Position numbers and translations under genes: made by a program. Positions 25,703-37,800 of a stretch of 64,000 bases of DNA are shown here, piece after piece. Positions within the stretch are counted from its first letter, which is position 1. Every line of letters starts with the position of its first letter. The notes beneath the pieces were generated by a model, which was not told where the DNA came from, searched no databases, and was given only the letters and a program-made list of their open reading frames with translations. The stretch is from Prostheceraeus crozeri. Taxonomy: Eukaryota > Platyhelminthes > Polycladida > Euryleptidae. The stretch spans positions 532,501-596,500 of the forward strand of contig CAJQUW010005234.1 of assembly GCA_907163375.1 (NCBI GenBank), read 5' to 3'.

Positions 25703-25848
25703 TCAATCTAGGCATACAGTTTTGGTGATTATTCCGCTGACACTGTAAGGATCACAGTTTGATGCTGGTCTTCTGTCTTCAAGATATCCACATTCATCCA
25801 AGCTGACTTGTCTTGGGATTCGAATAGACGCTCCTCTGTCAGCGACAC
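25703..25848 (-). CDS. Glutamine synthetase exon 6 (last)
   Basis: The acceptor CCTTCAAG precedes the exon. It encodes [15 protein letters not shown] and [13 protein letters not shown], then the C-terminus and stop. The phase-1 join with exon 5 (split Gly codon) restores the family sequence exactly. It holds the Arg and Glu residues that bind ATP phosphates and the ammonium site. It now lies 25 kb from exon 5 because of the inserted provirus. Confidence 0.93.
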
Positions 25849-28800
25849 CTTGAAGGGAATGGAATGAAAGTTGCTTATTGATCACAGAGAGAACTGCATT
25901 ATAAGTCGCACGCTACCAAACCGATGAAATGCTTGCCACCTATATGCTCTATTTCCTTTCGGTAGCGTTATTGTTGCTGTCTGGTAGCGATGCTACCAAA
26001 GCTGCATAGTGTCTACCAGATGCTTCATTTTCTTCTAATCGTATAGATATACATATCAAAAGTTACATGGTGCTTTTTCGCTGCGTTGTAAGTACTATGA
26101 TGCTAACATCTAAAAATCGAAATTGAATTCGATCCCCCCTGCTGATCTCCCAAACTATTGCACCAATTCCGTCATACACACCACACATCAATCGAATAGG
26201 CATTTAAAGGGGATTCAGAAAAACAGTATCAGTTTTATTTTTAAAGTCTTCCCTGGGGTGAAGTGAAGGTCAAAAACCGCCACTTTTGAAAAAATTTCCA
26301 TCAGATCACTATTTGAGATGGAAGATGACAACAAAAACTAATAAACCATACACTAATCGAAAGATCTGGTGAAGGTAGTTAATGAAACGATGGTTATTAA
26401 TCGCTCTGAGATTACATCATTGCATTAGATAAGGTCAAAGATCAAATAATTCAAACTTTTAATTCGACTCAAATATCACTAAAATCGCACATTTTAGTAC
26501 TTAGTTTCTGTAGATCAAGAAACAACCCGATTCGGTGACTTTTATCGAGACAATGAGACAAAAAGCAAAATGATTCTGAAAAATTTCAATGATCACTGAT
26601 CCGATGCAGAACTAATAAGCACAAAAATAACAAAAATTCATATTTAAAATTTGAATTTCAAATTTCAAGCATGCATACAAAAAAATATATAATTTCAAAT
26701 TCAAAGATTTTGCGTTTGTGAATATCTCTATATTAATAGGAAGAATCCTTTATGTAATATCAACTTATTTCATCAAAAATTGATCTGGTAATATACATTA
26801 GAAGTGAATATATACTGATAACAGCCGTAATAATCCAAACATTCAAATTTTAAGTCAAAAGTTGCATGTAGAAATCAAGATACTAGAAATCTGGTGGCCA
26901 TAGTTTGCTTGGTTTAAAAGATATTCAAAAAATTCGCCACCCCCCCCCAATGAGGCGAGGGTAAAAGCATACACTAATTTCCCTAGGAAGTTTGCAGTAG
27001 ATATGCTGAAGTAGTAAGTAAAACTCCACTTCTGGATAGCGCAAGATGGCCGCCGTCGCTGACGTCCCCCCCCCCTCCTGTCAGTCGAGTCGGTCGTGGT
27101 GTGCCGTCGTGTTGCTTCGAGTCTGACGTCCCCCCCCCTCCTGTCAGTCGAGTCGATCGTGGTGTGCCGCCGTTTTGCTTCGTGTCTGACGCCCCCCCCT
27201 CTGGCCGGCCGTCGTAGCGCGAGGTGGTGTGTGATGTGCTCTCCAGGTTGGCGTGGTGTGCCAGCCAGGTTGGGAGGGTGGACTGTCGTAGCGCACTTGA
27301 AAAAATCCTAAGTGTCAGAGTGGCTTTGTATGGGTAAAATTTTGAAAATTTTCCAAAGTGTGTCATTTCGACCTGGGACCTTCACCAAAACATTTTTCAT
27401 CAAATTTCACTGACCCCCCCCCCCGACAGCAATCTTCTAACTTTGGTTCTAGTGGACGGATTTTGTCTTACAGCTACTCGTTTGAAAGAGGAGAAAAAAC
27501 TGCTCGATGACATTTTTTGTTGCGAGTCAATCGGACCAGCCGTTCAAAAGTTAGAGCTGTTACAAGATTTTAGGTCGGAGCTCACCTGAAAAAATCCTAA
27601 GTGTCAGAGTGGCTTTGTATGGACAAAATTTTGAAAATTTTCCAAAGTGTGTCATTTCGACCTGGGACCCTGACCAAAGTTTGTTTCATCAAATTTCACT
27701 GACCCCCCCCTCGGGACAGCAATCTTCTAACTTTGGTTCTAGTGGACGGATTTTGTCTTACAGCTACTCGTTTGAAAGTAGAGAAAAAACTGCTCGATGA
27801 CATTTTTTGTTGCGAGTCAATCGGACCAGCCGTTCAAAAGTTAGAGCTGTTACAAGATTTTAGGTCGGAGCTCACCTGAAAAAATCCTAAGTGTCAGAGT
27901 GGCTTTGTATGGACAAAATTTTGAAAATTTTCCAAAGTGTGTCATTTCGACCTGGGACCTTCACCAAAACATTTTTCATCAAATTTCTCCGAACGAGGGG
28001 GTGTCAGTGAAATTTGATGAAAAATGTTTTGGTAAAGGTCCCAGGTCGAAATTCGGAAGTTTTAAATTTTTCAAAATTTTCACCACACTGGAGCTCTCAC
28101 ACTTAGGAATTTTTTCACTTGTGGCATGTTACATGGACATGTGCTGACGCACCAACTTTCCTTGGTCATATGAGAATGGTTTAGGTGTCATATGATAGAG
28201 AATGATGAGACGAATCGTTTGCAACAAACCGCATGTCGCTACAATGAATACTTTCGGAGATAGAGCCATTTTGAGTTTTCTTCCGAGCATATATAAACCC
28301 CCGACAACGTAAGTCTCATCACTTCATCGAAAGACGAGGTAAGCGACGGTCGTCGCTCTGAGCTCCCGATATCGGGTGTTTCAAAGGACTCTATCTTTTG
28401 AAGTAGGCAAGCTATCTTCTTACTTCAAAGTTTGTGTGATAGAGTTTGATAGTGTCTTTACTACTGATAAAAATTTTTAAAAGTAGTATGAGTAGTAAAA
28501 TGCGGAATTTTTAAAAAATTCTTAATTTTCAGTTTTTTCAAAGTTTTAACATGTAGACTAAGGTTTTCAAGTATGCTGGGTTCAAATCTGCTATCAGATT
28601 TCAAATTTAGCTAAGTCTAAGGCAGCTTTGAGGGGTTAGATCCCAGCTACTGATCACTACCTTTGACTCGGCGTTGCTGTTACCACTTCGGGGCAGTGAC
28701 AATGATGTCTTCAGCTGTAAATAGCGGGTATCGGGGAAGATCTCTCACTTCCCTAGTGATCAGTACAAGGCCTTCGGGCTGTCGACGGGATCGAGTGCCT

Positions 28801-31800
28801 CTCACTACACTCAAATCTATCATTCCTCACTAAGTGTAATGCTTTAGGAATATGACTGTACTACATGATTCCAAACTTATACAAATTTCATTATCTTACA
28901 GTTAACGATAAAATCTCAGGCATGGCAAACGACAAAAACAGAAAATTCTATATCAAAATGTGCACATGTGGGCAAATCAATCGCAGTGCGGACGCCAAGG
29001 CGCATGTCAAGAAGGTGGGCACCGACCACATGATTATCCTGAATAGGGTTGCGTGTGTAAAGTGTAGAGTGTTGAAGGGTGATGAGGATGAGGCGCGATT
29101 TTACAGAGTGCATGCTGACTGTAGTGGAGGTTTGGTGAATGACTTGAGATTCACGCAGTTGATTGTTGAAGAGAGGGAGCGAATGTTGGCGATAGAGCGA
29201 GACGGCAAGGTGGAGAATGTTGTTGAGAATGTTGTTGAGAATGATGAGTTGGCGAGAGCAGTTGCTTCGTTGGAGGCTGAGATTGAGCGAAAGAGAGTGC
29301 TTGAGAGTGATGATGAGGATGATGTGGATTCAGATAGGGAGCGTGTGAGGAAGTTGAGCTCTTCTTCTTCGGAGGTCTCCAACATAGTTTTTGAGGACCC
29401 CCCGCAGAGCTCATCTTCCCCAAAAGTGAAGAGTGGTGGGATTCGTATGCAGTCGGCGAGGTGGTTGAAGGATGAAGAGAAGAAGCATGTATCGCAGCAG
29501 ATGGCGCATGATTTGTTGGTAAATAAGTATGAGAGTTTGAAGAAGGTGAAGGATGAAGTCGTGAAGGAGTTGGATGAGTTGAAAAAGAAGGAACTGAAGT
29601 CGAAGGAGGTAGCGGATGAGAATATTCGAATGAGGCGTAGTGTGACTGATTTGAAGAATAAGACGCGAGAGTTGGAAGAGAAGAATGATGACTGTGAGAA
29701 GAGGGAGAGTGCTGCGGAGAGAAGAATGAGAGATGCAGAAGCGAAGTTTGAGGAGATGATGAAGGAGATGAGTGTGTTGAGAGCGAGGAATGTTGAGTTG
29801 GAGAGGAATATGGCTCGGCGGGGTGATGAGAGACAGGCGTTTGAGAAGTTGGAGCGCATGAGGGATGAGTGGAATCGTGTGAATGAGGATAGGTTGTTTG
29901 AATTTCACATCCCTATTCGGGATAATCATTTGGATGGACAAGTCCTTGTAAATCAAAGTCTCGACGAGTCCATCATATGCTACAACGGCCATCCGACCAA
30001 GAAATGTCTGCATGCCACCCTGAGAATGCGCGGCCATCTCCATAAATACTCTGTTAGAAAGCGCGCGAGACTGCCTAAGGATGGCTAACTTGGTAAGTGA
30101 AAAGCAAATAAGATAGTATATCCTATTCTAATACATATCATTTTCATTGCAGTTCTTTGCCCGCCTTCACCACCCCATCACGTTACTCCCGAGAACGAAC
30201 CACCGGCTCTCTTAAGGGCCACCTAGGGGCAAGACATGATAGAACCTCCACGCGGTTTGCCCTGGGCAGTCTTCGGACTGGCGAATACTATCATTAAGTT
30301 GAATCTGCTATCAGTCAACTTGAACGTCGCGTCGCGTTAGAGGGGTATATAAACCACTGCCTCTCATTTCATTTCATTTCAATCATGCAGACGCCGAACA
30401 GTCAAGTCAGCTCTCCTCGCGGACCGCAGTTAAGGCCGCGAAATTTATTTGAGGAATTTGTTAGGCTAGAGGAGCAAGACAGAGTCCACAGCAATCTTGC
30501 TCGGATTGGCAATCCGATGACAGCAACTGTTGTCAATCCAACAGAATGGCGCTACATTCCATTTTTCAGTCACGTGCCAATTAGCGTGGAAGTCGACAGT
30601 GCTACCAAAGAGAGAGTCAAAGACTCTCTCAGCAGAATCGGTAGGGTGTAACATGACGACTCCCGAGAACGAACCACCGGCTCTCTTAAGGGCCACCTAG
30701 GGGCAAGATTTGATAGAACCTCCTCGCGGTTTGCCCTGGGCAGTCTTCAGACTGGCGAATACTATCATTAAGTTGAATCTGCTATCAGTCAACTTGAACG
30801 TTATGCAGTCGATTGCTATCCCTGAAGCATTCTGATTCGCTGTTGAGCAATTCATTGTTGAAAACACTATATAAGCCAGAAGATTGTAGCGCTTCTCATT
30901 CAATTTTAAGTCACCATGTAAGCAACATCTGCTAGTACCATTCCCGACTTCATCGATGAAGACAACGCCATTCCCAACTTCATCATCCTCGACGAGTGGG
31001 ATGAAGAGGATGAGAAGAAGGGGAAGATCAAGAAGATCATTTGGACGGATGAGGTGTGGACTCCGAATACCACCCGCATCCGAATGGTGCCAGATGCACC
31101 AGCACGACCTAGGCGGTATAGGGTCTATGAGAACCTAACCGTCATACCTATTGACTATTCAAGCCAATAGTCAACTTGTTACTCCCGAGAACGAACCATC
31201 GGCTCTCTTAAGGGCCACCATGGGGCAAGACATGATAGAACCTCCACGCGGTTTGCCCTGGGCAGTCTTCGGACTGGCGAATACTATCATTAAGTTGAAT
31301 CTGCTATCAGTCAACTTGAACGTTGCAAATGAAGTTCGGTGTAATACTTCCTTTCGACGGGCGTTCCTGTAAAGGGCGGCGGTGAAACCCGTAGCTATGT
31401 ATACCGCAAGGGACATTCGGCAATGGTCAATCTTGTTTAACCTCTCTGCGTCATGTTTGCAAGTGATTGCCTCTGTCTCAACGTAGTATGCATTCGCGTC
31501 AGGGCGACATTTAGCCAACTGTCGAAGGTTGCCTAAAACTTTCCATTGCATACGTTATGAGAACCATAAGTTCTACCTGTCTCTATCAATGAGACGAATT
31601 GATGAATGGAATGAAATGGGAGGACACTCACGCGCCACACGCAACATAACACACTTCTCTCTTCCGTAGTCTAACAAGCTCTTTACACATGGATCGCAGT
31701 CGATTGCTATCCCTGTATCAGAAGTGTAAGCTATCTTAATTTTATTTGACACATTTTCATCTACCATTGTCACCCATATGAAATGTTTTAAGATTTACAA

Positions 31801-34800
31801 GTTAGACTAAGCGTGCTGCTATTTCCAAATGAAAAAGTATACATGGTTAAATCATCCACTTAAGCCCATCCGTAGTCTAACAAGCTCTTTACACATGGAT
31901 CGCAGTCGATTGCTATCCCTGTATCAGAAGTGTAAGCCATCTTAATTTTATTTAACACTATTTCATCTACCATCATCGCCCATATGAAATGTTATAAGAT
32001 TTACAAGTTAGACTAAGCGTGCTACTATTTCCAAATGAAAAAGTGTACATGCTTAAATCATCCACTGAAGCTTCATTCAAGTAAGTCAGTATGAAAGCAA
32101 AGATAATACGAAATAAAAATTTATTATGGCATGTACTTCAAAAGGTCTTCATCGTCAATATCGTCCCAGAGTCTGGCTTCACATAGATAACAAAAACAGT
32201 TCACTTGCTTCAATCGTTCTTCTACTGCGAGCCTCACTTTGTCGATGTACTCCCACTCCGCCATAGTTCGTGGCTGTGAGTTAGGGGTGTACCATTCCCA
32301 TAATTGGTGGAGGAATTTGGTGCTGGTGATCTCCATCACATCATCAGCATCGTACTGCAGATACTTCCACCTCACGCCTGTTAAGTCGGGACACTCCTTT
32401 TCACAAACACTCTCTTCGTCGTCCGCTGGTAATGACAACTTTCTGATATTGTCCAGTCGGTACACCTTCTCTACCTTCCCCTTCGTTGGAGCGTTTGGTG
32501 CAACGAGCGCCTTTGGTGTTGAGCATGGAGAAGAGAATTTTGTGTTTGGCGTTGTCGGAGGGCTTGTCATGTTGACTGTGAATAATAATTTTGAAATGTT
32601 TTCTAATTCTTAAGTATCAACAAGCAACCAATCAGAATGAACAGCCAATGAATGATGAATATGAAAGTATATATGTAAAGTGACATTCGTGTCATTTCAC
32701 TCTGTCTTTGTGACATATAAGTGAAGTGTTCTCTGGCGAATTCTATATTTGAGGCGTACAAGTGAACTGCTCTCTCGTGAATTCCAAATTTGAGTGAAGT
32801 CTCTATCTTGTTGAAGTATCAACCTTAAACTTGATTTCGTTGAAATGGTAAGTTGAAAATTTCTTCACTCATCTCCCTCAAACGTGTGGCTAATAGCATC
32901 TCCCTCAATTTCAGGCATCAACTTCATCACCAACGCCCTCCCTTCTCGAGGAAAATTTAGAGTTGTTGAGTCAAAGTAGGTTGTAACAATACACTGAGAC
33001 TTGAACAGAGATGATAGAATGATTTCTCTTTCAGGTGATGTGAGTTCCAGCTCAGGACTCTCGCGACAAGGCAACGAGTGGGAATGTGCCGACTGCGGAC
33101 ATATGTTTACAAGGAAGCACAGTCTCATTCGACACATCAAACAACGTGTGTGTCAACGCAAAGCGGCGTCAATCTCCGGAGGTGAAGTTGATTCTGACGA
33201 TGACATCTCCTTTCCTTGCGATTTGTGCCCTCTTTCTTTTGATAGTCACTTTCATCGATCTTCGCACAGACTTCAACACACGCATGCAAATAATCACTAC
33301 ATCAACGGTACCTCTACCATCTCCCTCATTAATGTTTCATATAATAATTTAGTACGCGACTACTGCATGGAGTCCAATACTCAAATAGTAGATTTTCCTG
33401 AGTGGCTCCTTCAAAATTCTAACATTATCGAAGCGCTCTTCAACAATTTAGACAATTTTAGAATGAAGGCGCTCATCTACCTTAAACTAAAATATATTAA
33501 GATAGATTTTCAAACGGGTCAAGTGACGGAGAGAATACAGTTTCATGTTCCTTCCTCTTCCGCAACCGAAGTTGTAGACTGCGAGTCTTGGCTAAATTTT
33601 CACATTCAATGTTTAAAATCAAATGTAGATAAATTCAATCAACGCGACAGCGCTCTCATTTTTGATGGTGTGGACTCAGCCATATTCAAAATTTCCCTAT
33701 TAGAAAGTCATGCAGCTCGAGGCACATTTAAACTACCAAAAACGTTGTATAATAAGAAAGCTGTCATCAATGTCGATTGTAAATCACAGTGTTTCAAATA
33801 TGCAGTCCTATCCATCCTTCACTATAATGATATCAACGCGAATCGAAATCATACCTATAGCTATAGACAGTGGGAGGATGAACTAGACTTTGAAGGTTGT
33901 GATAGTAACAACATGAAAATCAAAGATGTAGAAACGTTCGAAAAACATAATAAGATTAAAATTGTCGTTCACGTGTGGGAGAAGGGGTTGAAGGGTGCCC
34001 GCTATTATTCACGTTCAACTTGTTATGAACGTGTAGTCAACCTCTTATTAGTAAAACAAGATGATAGCGAGGAATGGCACTACTGTGGTATTCCCAAAAT
34101 CTCTCGCTTGTACACTCACTTGGGGCACTCTAAAAGAGGTGAACATTTTGTATGCGACCGCTGCATCCGCTCCTTTTGGAGTAAAGATAAATTTGAAACT
34201 CACTATGAATGGTGCAAGCGAGGTAAATTACAAATGGAACGCATGCCCAAAAATAAAATATTTTCACATAGGGATAATAGTGACGAATTAAGTCCCCTGC
34301 GTGTCATTTACGCAGACATAGAATGCTACATTGATGATATCATCCACAAGCCAGCAGCCATATCCTGCTATGAAGTATGGCATGACCACTTTAGGAATAG
34401 ACAAAACAAAATGCATACTTGGCAAGGTGAAGATTGCATTTCAAAATTTCTAGAATTTCTCGATAAAGCTGCTAAATTTCAACAATCATATGATTCCCAA
34501 TTGCAGCGTAAGTCACTACATATGTCAGATGAAGACAAACAGAAATTTGAAAGTTGCACATCGTGCCCCAAATGTCATAAAACGTTTGATGACGACAAAA
34601 TTAAGAAAGTGCGTGATCATGATCACATCACTGGTAAATTTAGAAACGCACACTGCTCCAAATGTAACTTTTCACTTAGGTTGAGACGTCGTGTACTACC
34701 CGACATTTTTCATAACTTTAAGGGCTATGACAGTCATATGCTCATAAAAGGAGGGTTGAGCCAGATGAAATCGTGGCAGTTTAATGTAATAGCGCAAACG

Positions 34801-37800
34801 AGAGAAAAATTCATGGCAATGACAGCAAAAGTACCAGTAGATAAAACTAAAGAAAATAAGACAGTCTTCTTCGAAATAAAATTTTTAGATTCATTCCAAT
34901 TCATGTCAGCGTCACTAGCTTCTCTCGTTCGTAATCTCAAGTTTCTTCCCCATAGTCAAACTTTGAAGAAACACTATCCAAACTTAACGGATGAAATAAT
35001 CACTCGCAAAGGAGTCTTTCCCTATGCGTATTTTACCTCAATGTCTAAACTAAATGAAACAACCCTTCCTTCCATTGACAAATTCCAAAACGATTTGACG
35101 GGTGAAGATTGTCCAGTAGAGGACTATGAACATGCTCAAGAGGCATGGTTAAAATTTGATTGTAAAACGTTTGGAGATTATAAGATCGCTTACTTATAAT
35201 TAGATGTCATTTTGCTGGCTGATGTCTTTCAGGAATTTCGACAAGTGGCATTAGAAGAAGACAAATTAGATCCTGTCCACTTTGTCAGTCTACCAGCCAT
35301 GTCCTTTAAATCAGCCTTTAAAATGACTGGTGAGACCATCCATCTCTTACAAGACCCGGAGATGTATAACATATTTGAGCGCGGAATACGCGGTGGTCTC
35401 ACATTTGTGAATAAACATCACATAAAATCTAAAACAGTAGGTAATGATCATATCCATCTAAAGTACTATGACCAAAATAATTTATATGGCAGTTCACTGT
35501 CTAAACCACTACCTCACTCCGAGTTTAGTTGGTTAAATCAAGATGAGCTTGCGTATTACTCCAACCCTTCAAACATTCTGAAGATTCCAGATGAAGGTGA
35601 TTGGGGATATTATTTTGAAGTGGATTTGATTTATCCAAATAGTATTAAAAATAAAACTGCTGATTTCCCACTCGCACCTGAATCTGGTGAAGTGACTGAA
35701 GATATGTTTTCACCATTCATGTAACAATTTCATAATAATTTAACAGAGTGTGGACAGCCAAGGTACAAACCATGCCGCAAACTTTTGCTCACCCAATATG
35801 ATAAGAAAAATTAACTCGTACACTTCTGCATACTAAAATTCTATTTAGAAATGGGCATGCTTCTAAAGTCAGTTCACCGCATTATCAAATTTAGACAGAA
35901 AACCTTCCTCAAACCCTACATAGATAGTAACAGTCAAAAACGTGCACTCGCCCAAAATAATTTTGAAAAGGATTTTTATAAATATAAGAATAACAGTCTT
36001 TTCGGAAAGATCATGGAAGATGTTAGAAAACGTATGAACTACAAACTAGTCGTTGATGAACAAAAATATCACAAATTGACCTCATCACCTCTTTTCATTG
36101 ATAGAGACATCATCGATGAGGATCTTGTAGGTGTTAAAATGATAAAATCAGAAGTTGAGTTGTGCAAACCCATCTATATTGGGCAAGCCGTTTTAGATTA
36201 TTCCAAGCTTGAAATGTATCAACTCTTCTACAAAATATTAAAACCATGCCCTCTCGTAAAAGAGGTTCGCTTGCTGGGTGGTGATACAGATAGTTTCTTT
36301 TTAGGAATTACCACTCAAAAAACTTTAAATTTTAATGAAGTAGGTAAGTCATTAGAAAAATATTTCGATACATCTAACTACAATCCCACTCATCCACTCT
36401 ATTCCATACAGAATAAAGCCAAACTTGGTTGTTTTAAGGATGAAACAGCAGGAAAGGAAATAGATAAAATGATTCTCCTCCGTCCTAAAATGTATTCCAT
36501 GAAATTAAAAGAATGTGCAGATAGTATTAAGCGTGCTAAAGGTATATCAAAATCCATTGTTCACAAAATGAAACATCGGTCCTATAAGAAGGCCTATAAA
36601 AATAAAACTATAACGTTTGTCAATATGACAATCTTAAAATCTCAAGTTCATACTGTGAAAACGCACACGTTCAAGAAACGAGCGCTTTCAGCATGGGAGG
36701 ATAAGAGGTGTTGGATAGGACATAACACATCTCTTCCACATGGACATCCTGACACAAACATACCTCCACCCAAAAGAATAAAACTCACGCTACCACATTC
36801 AGGAGATGTATTGACATAATCAACTTTAACTCAGTATTTTGATGTTGCTTTTTGTAGATATACATGGTTGTTTTATGTATCGCATGAGATCGTTTCTTCC
36901 TTGTGAATATATGCCTACAGTCAGCCCATTCCCCCTTTATCTGTGAAAAGACTTTTTCATACACATATTTTTATTTCAATAAACATATCACAATGACTTC
37001 ACTTTGTTTTCCGAAACACTAAAGTTACGAGGGATTTAGTATCTTTCACATGGATGCACTCTTGTAAACCATTGGTAATTTTGATAGCAATAGAGGGTAT
37101 AGTTTGTTTGACGACGGGATGATAGAAAATAGATTCAAACATCTTCTCGACTATTCCATATGAAGCGTCTTTATCATGAATGAAATCACGTAAAATGTAT
37201 TCTTTTTTCTCACCAACAGAAATAGGAAGAATCAAATCACTTTGAATGTAAAGGTGCTGTTCATGTTTATCAAGTGTCATTGGTGTTTCTATACCAATCG
37301 TATGCGCAGCAGTAAACACAGTTTGTAGCATTGAAAAACCAAAGAGTTTTTTTCAAATTTTTACTCAATTGACATTGAATGTCATCACCCAGTTTCAGAA
37401 CAACGCGTTGATTTTTAATTGAAAACGAAATGTGGTGTGTCTTTACATCATATTTACTTTTCATCACATGCTTCAACTTCTGTTGTATATAAGGATTTAC
37501 TACATGAATGAAGCTTTCAACTGTATGATATAGACGCGGCATTATATTGATAGCAACTTTAGATTCTTCATAAGACTGGTAAATTTTCTTGATGCGATCA
37601 CCATAGATGTCCACCCACCATTCATCATTAACTGAATCAGCTTTAGTGTGATATTCATGAGAAGCATACACCAGACCGCTTCCAATAATAGGGGTTAGAT
37701 GTCTTACAAAATGGCGCAAGGTTGGAGAGAAATAAACTGTAAGTTTGTCATTATATTTCTGAATAACCAACTTATTTTTGTCCGCCATAATTTTCTCTCC

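Noticed and set aside
26983-27366. Frames within the terminal repeats
   Set aside because: They are produced by GC-rich tandem units and C runs; the same frames appear in the other terminal repeat.
29101-30043. Long minus-strand frames (252 and 210 residues)
   Set aside because: Ser/Phe/Leu-biased shadows of the charged coiled-coil gene on the plus strand; no domain, no promoter.
31171-31551. 126-residue minus-strand frame
   Set aside because: Overlaps cassette repeat 3, whose minus strand is open in all three copies, and has no recognised domain.
35197-35814. Reassigned TAA codon in the element
   Set aside because: TAA is the normal terminator of several intact genes in the same element, so general recoding is unlikely.
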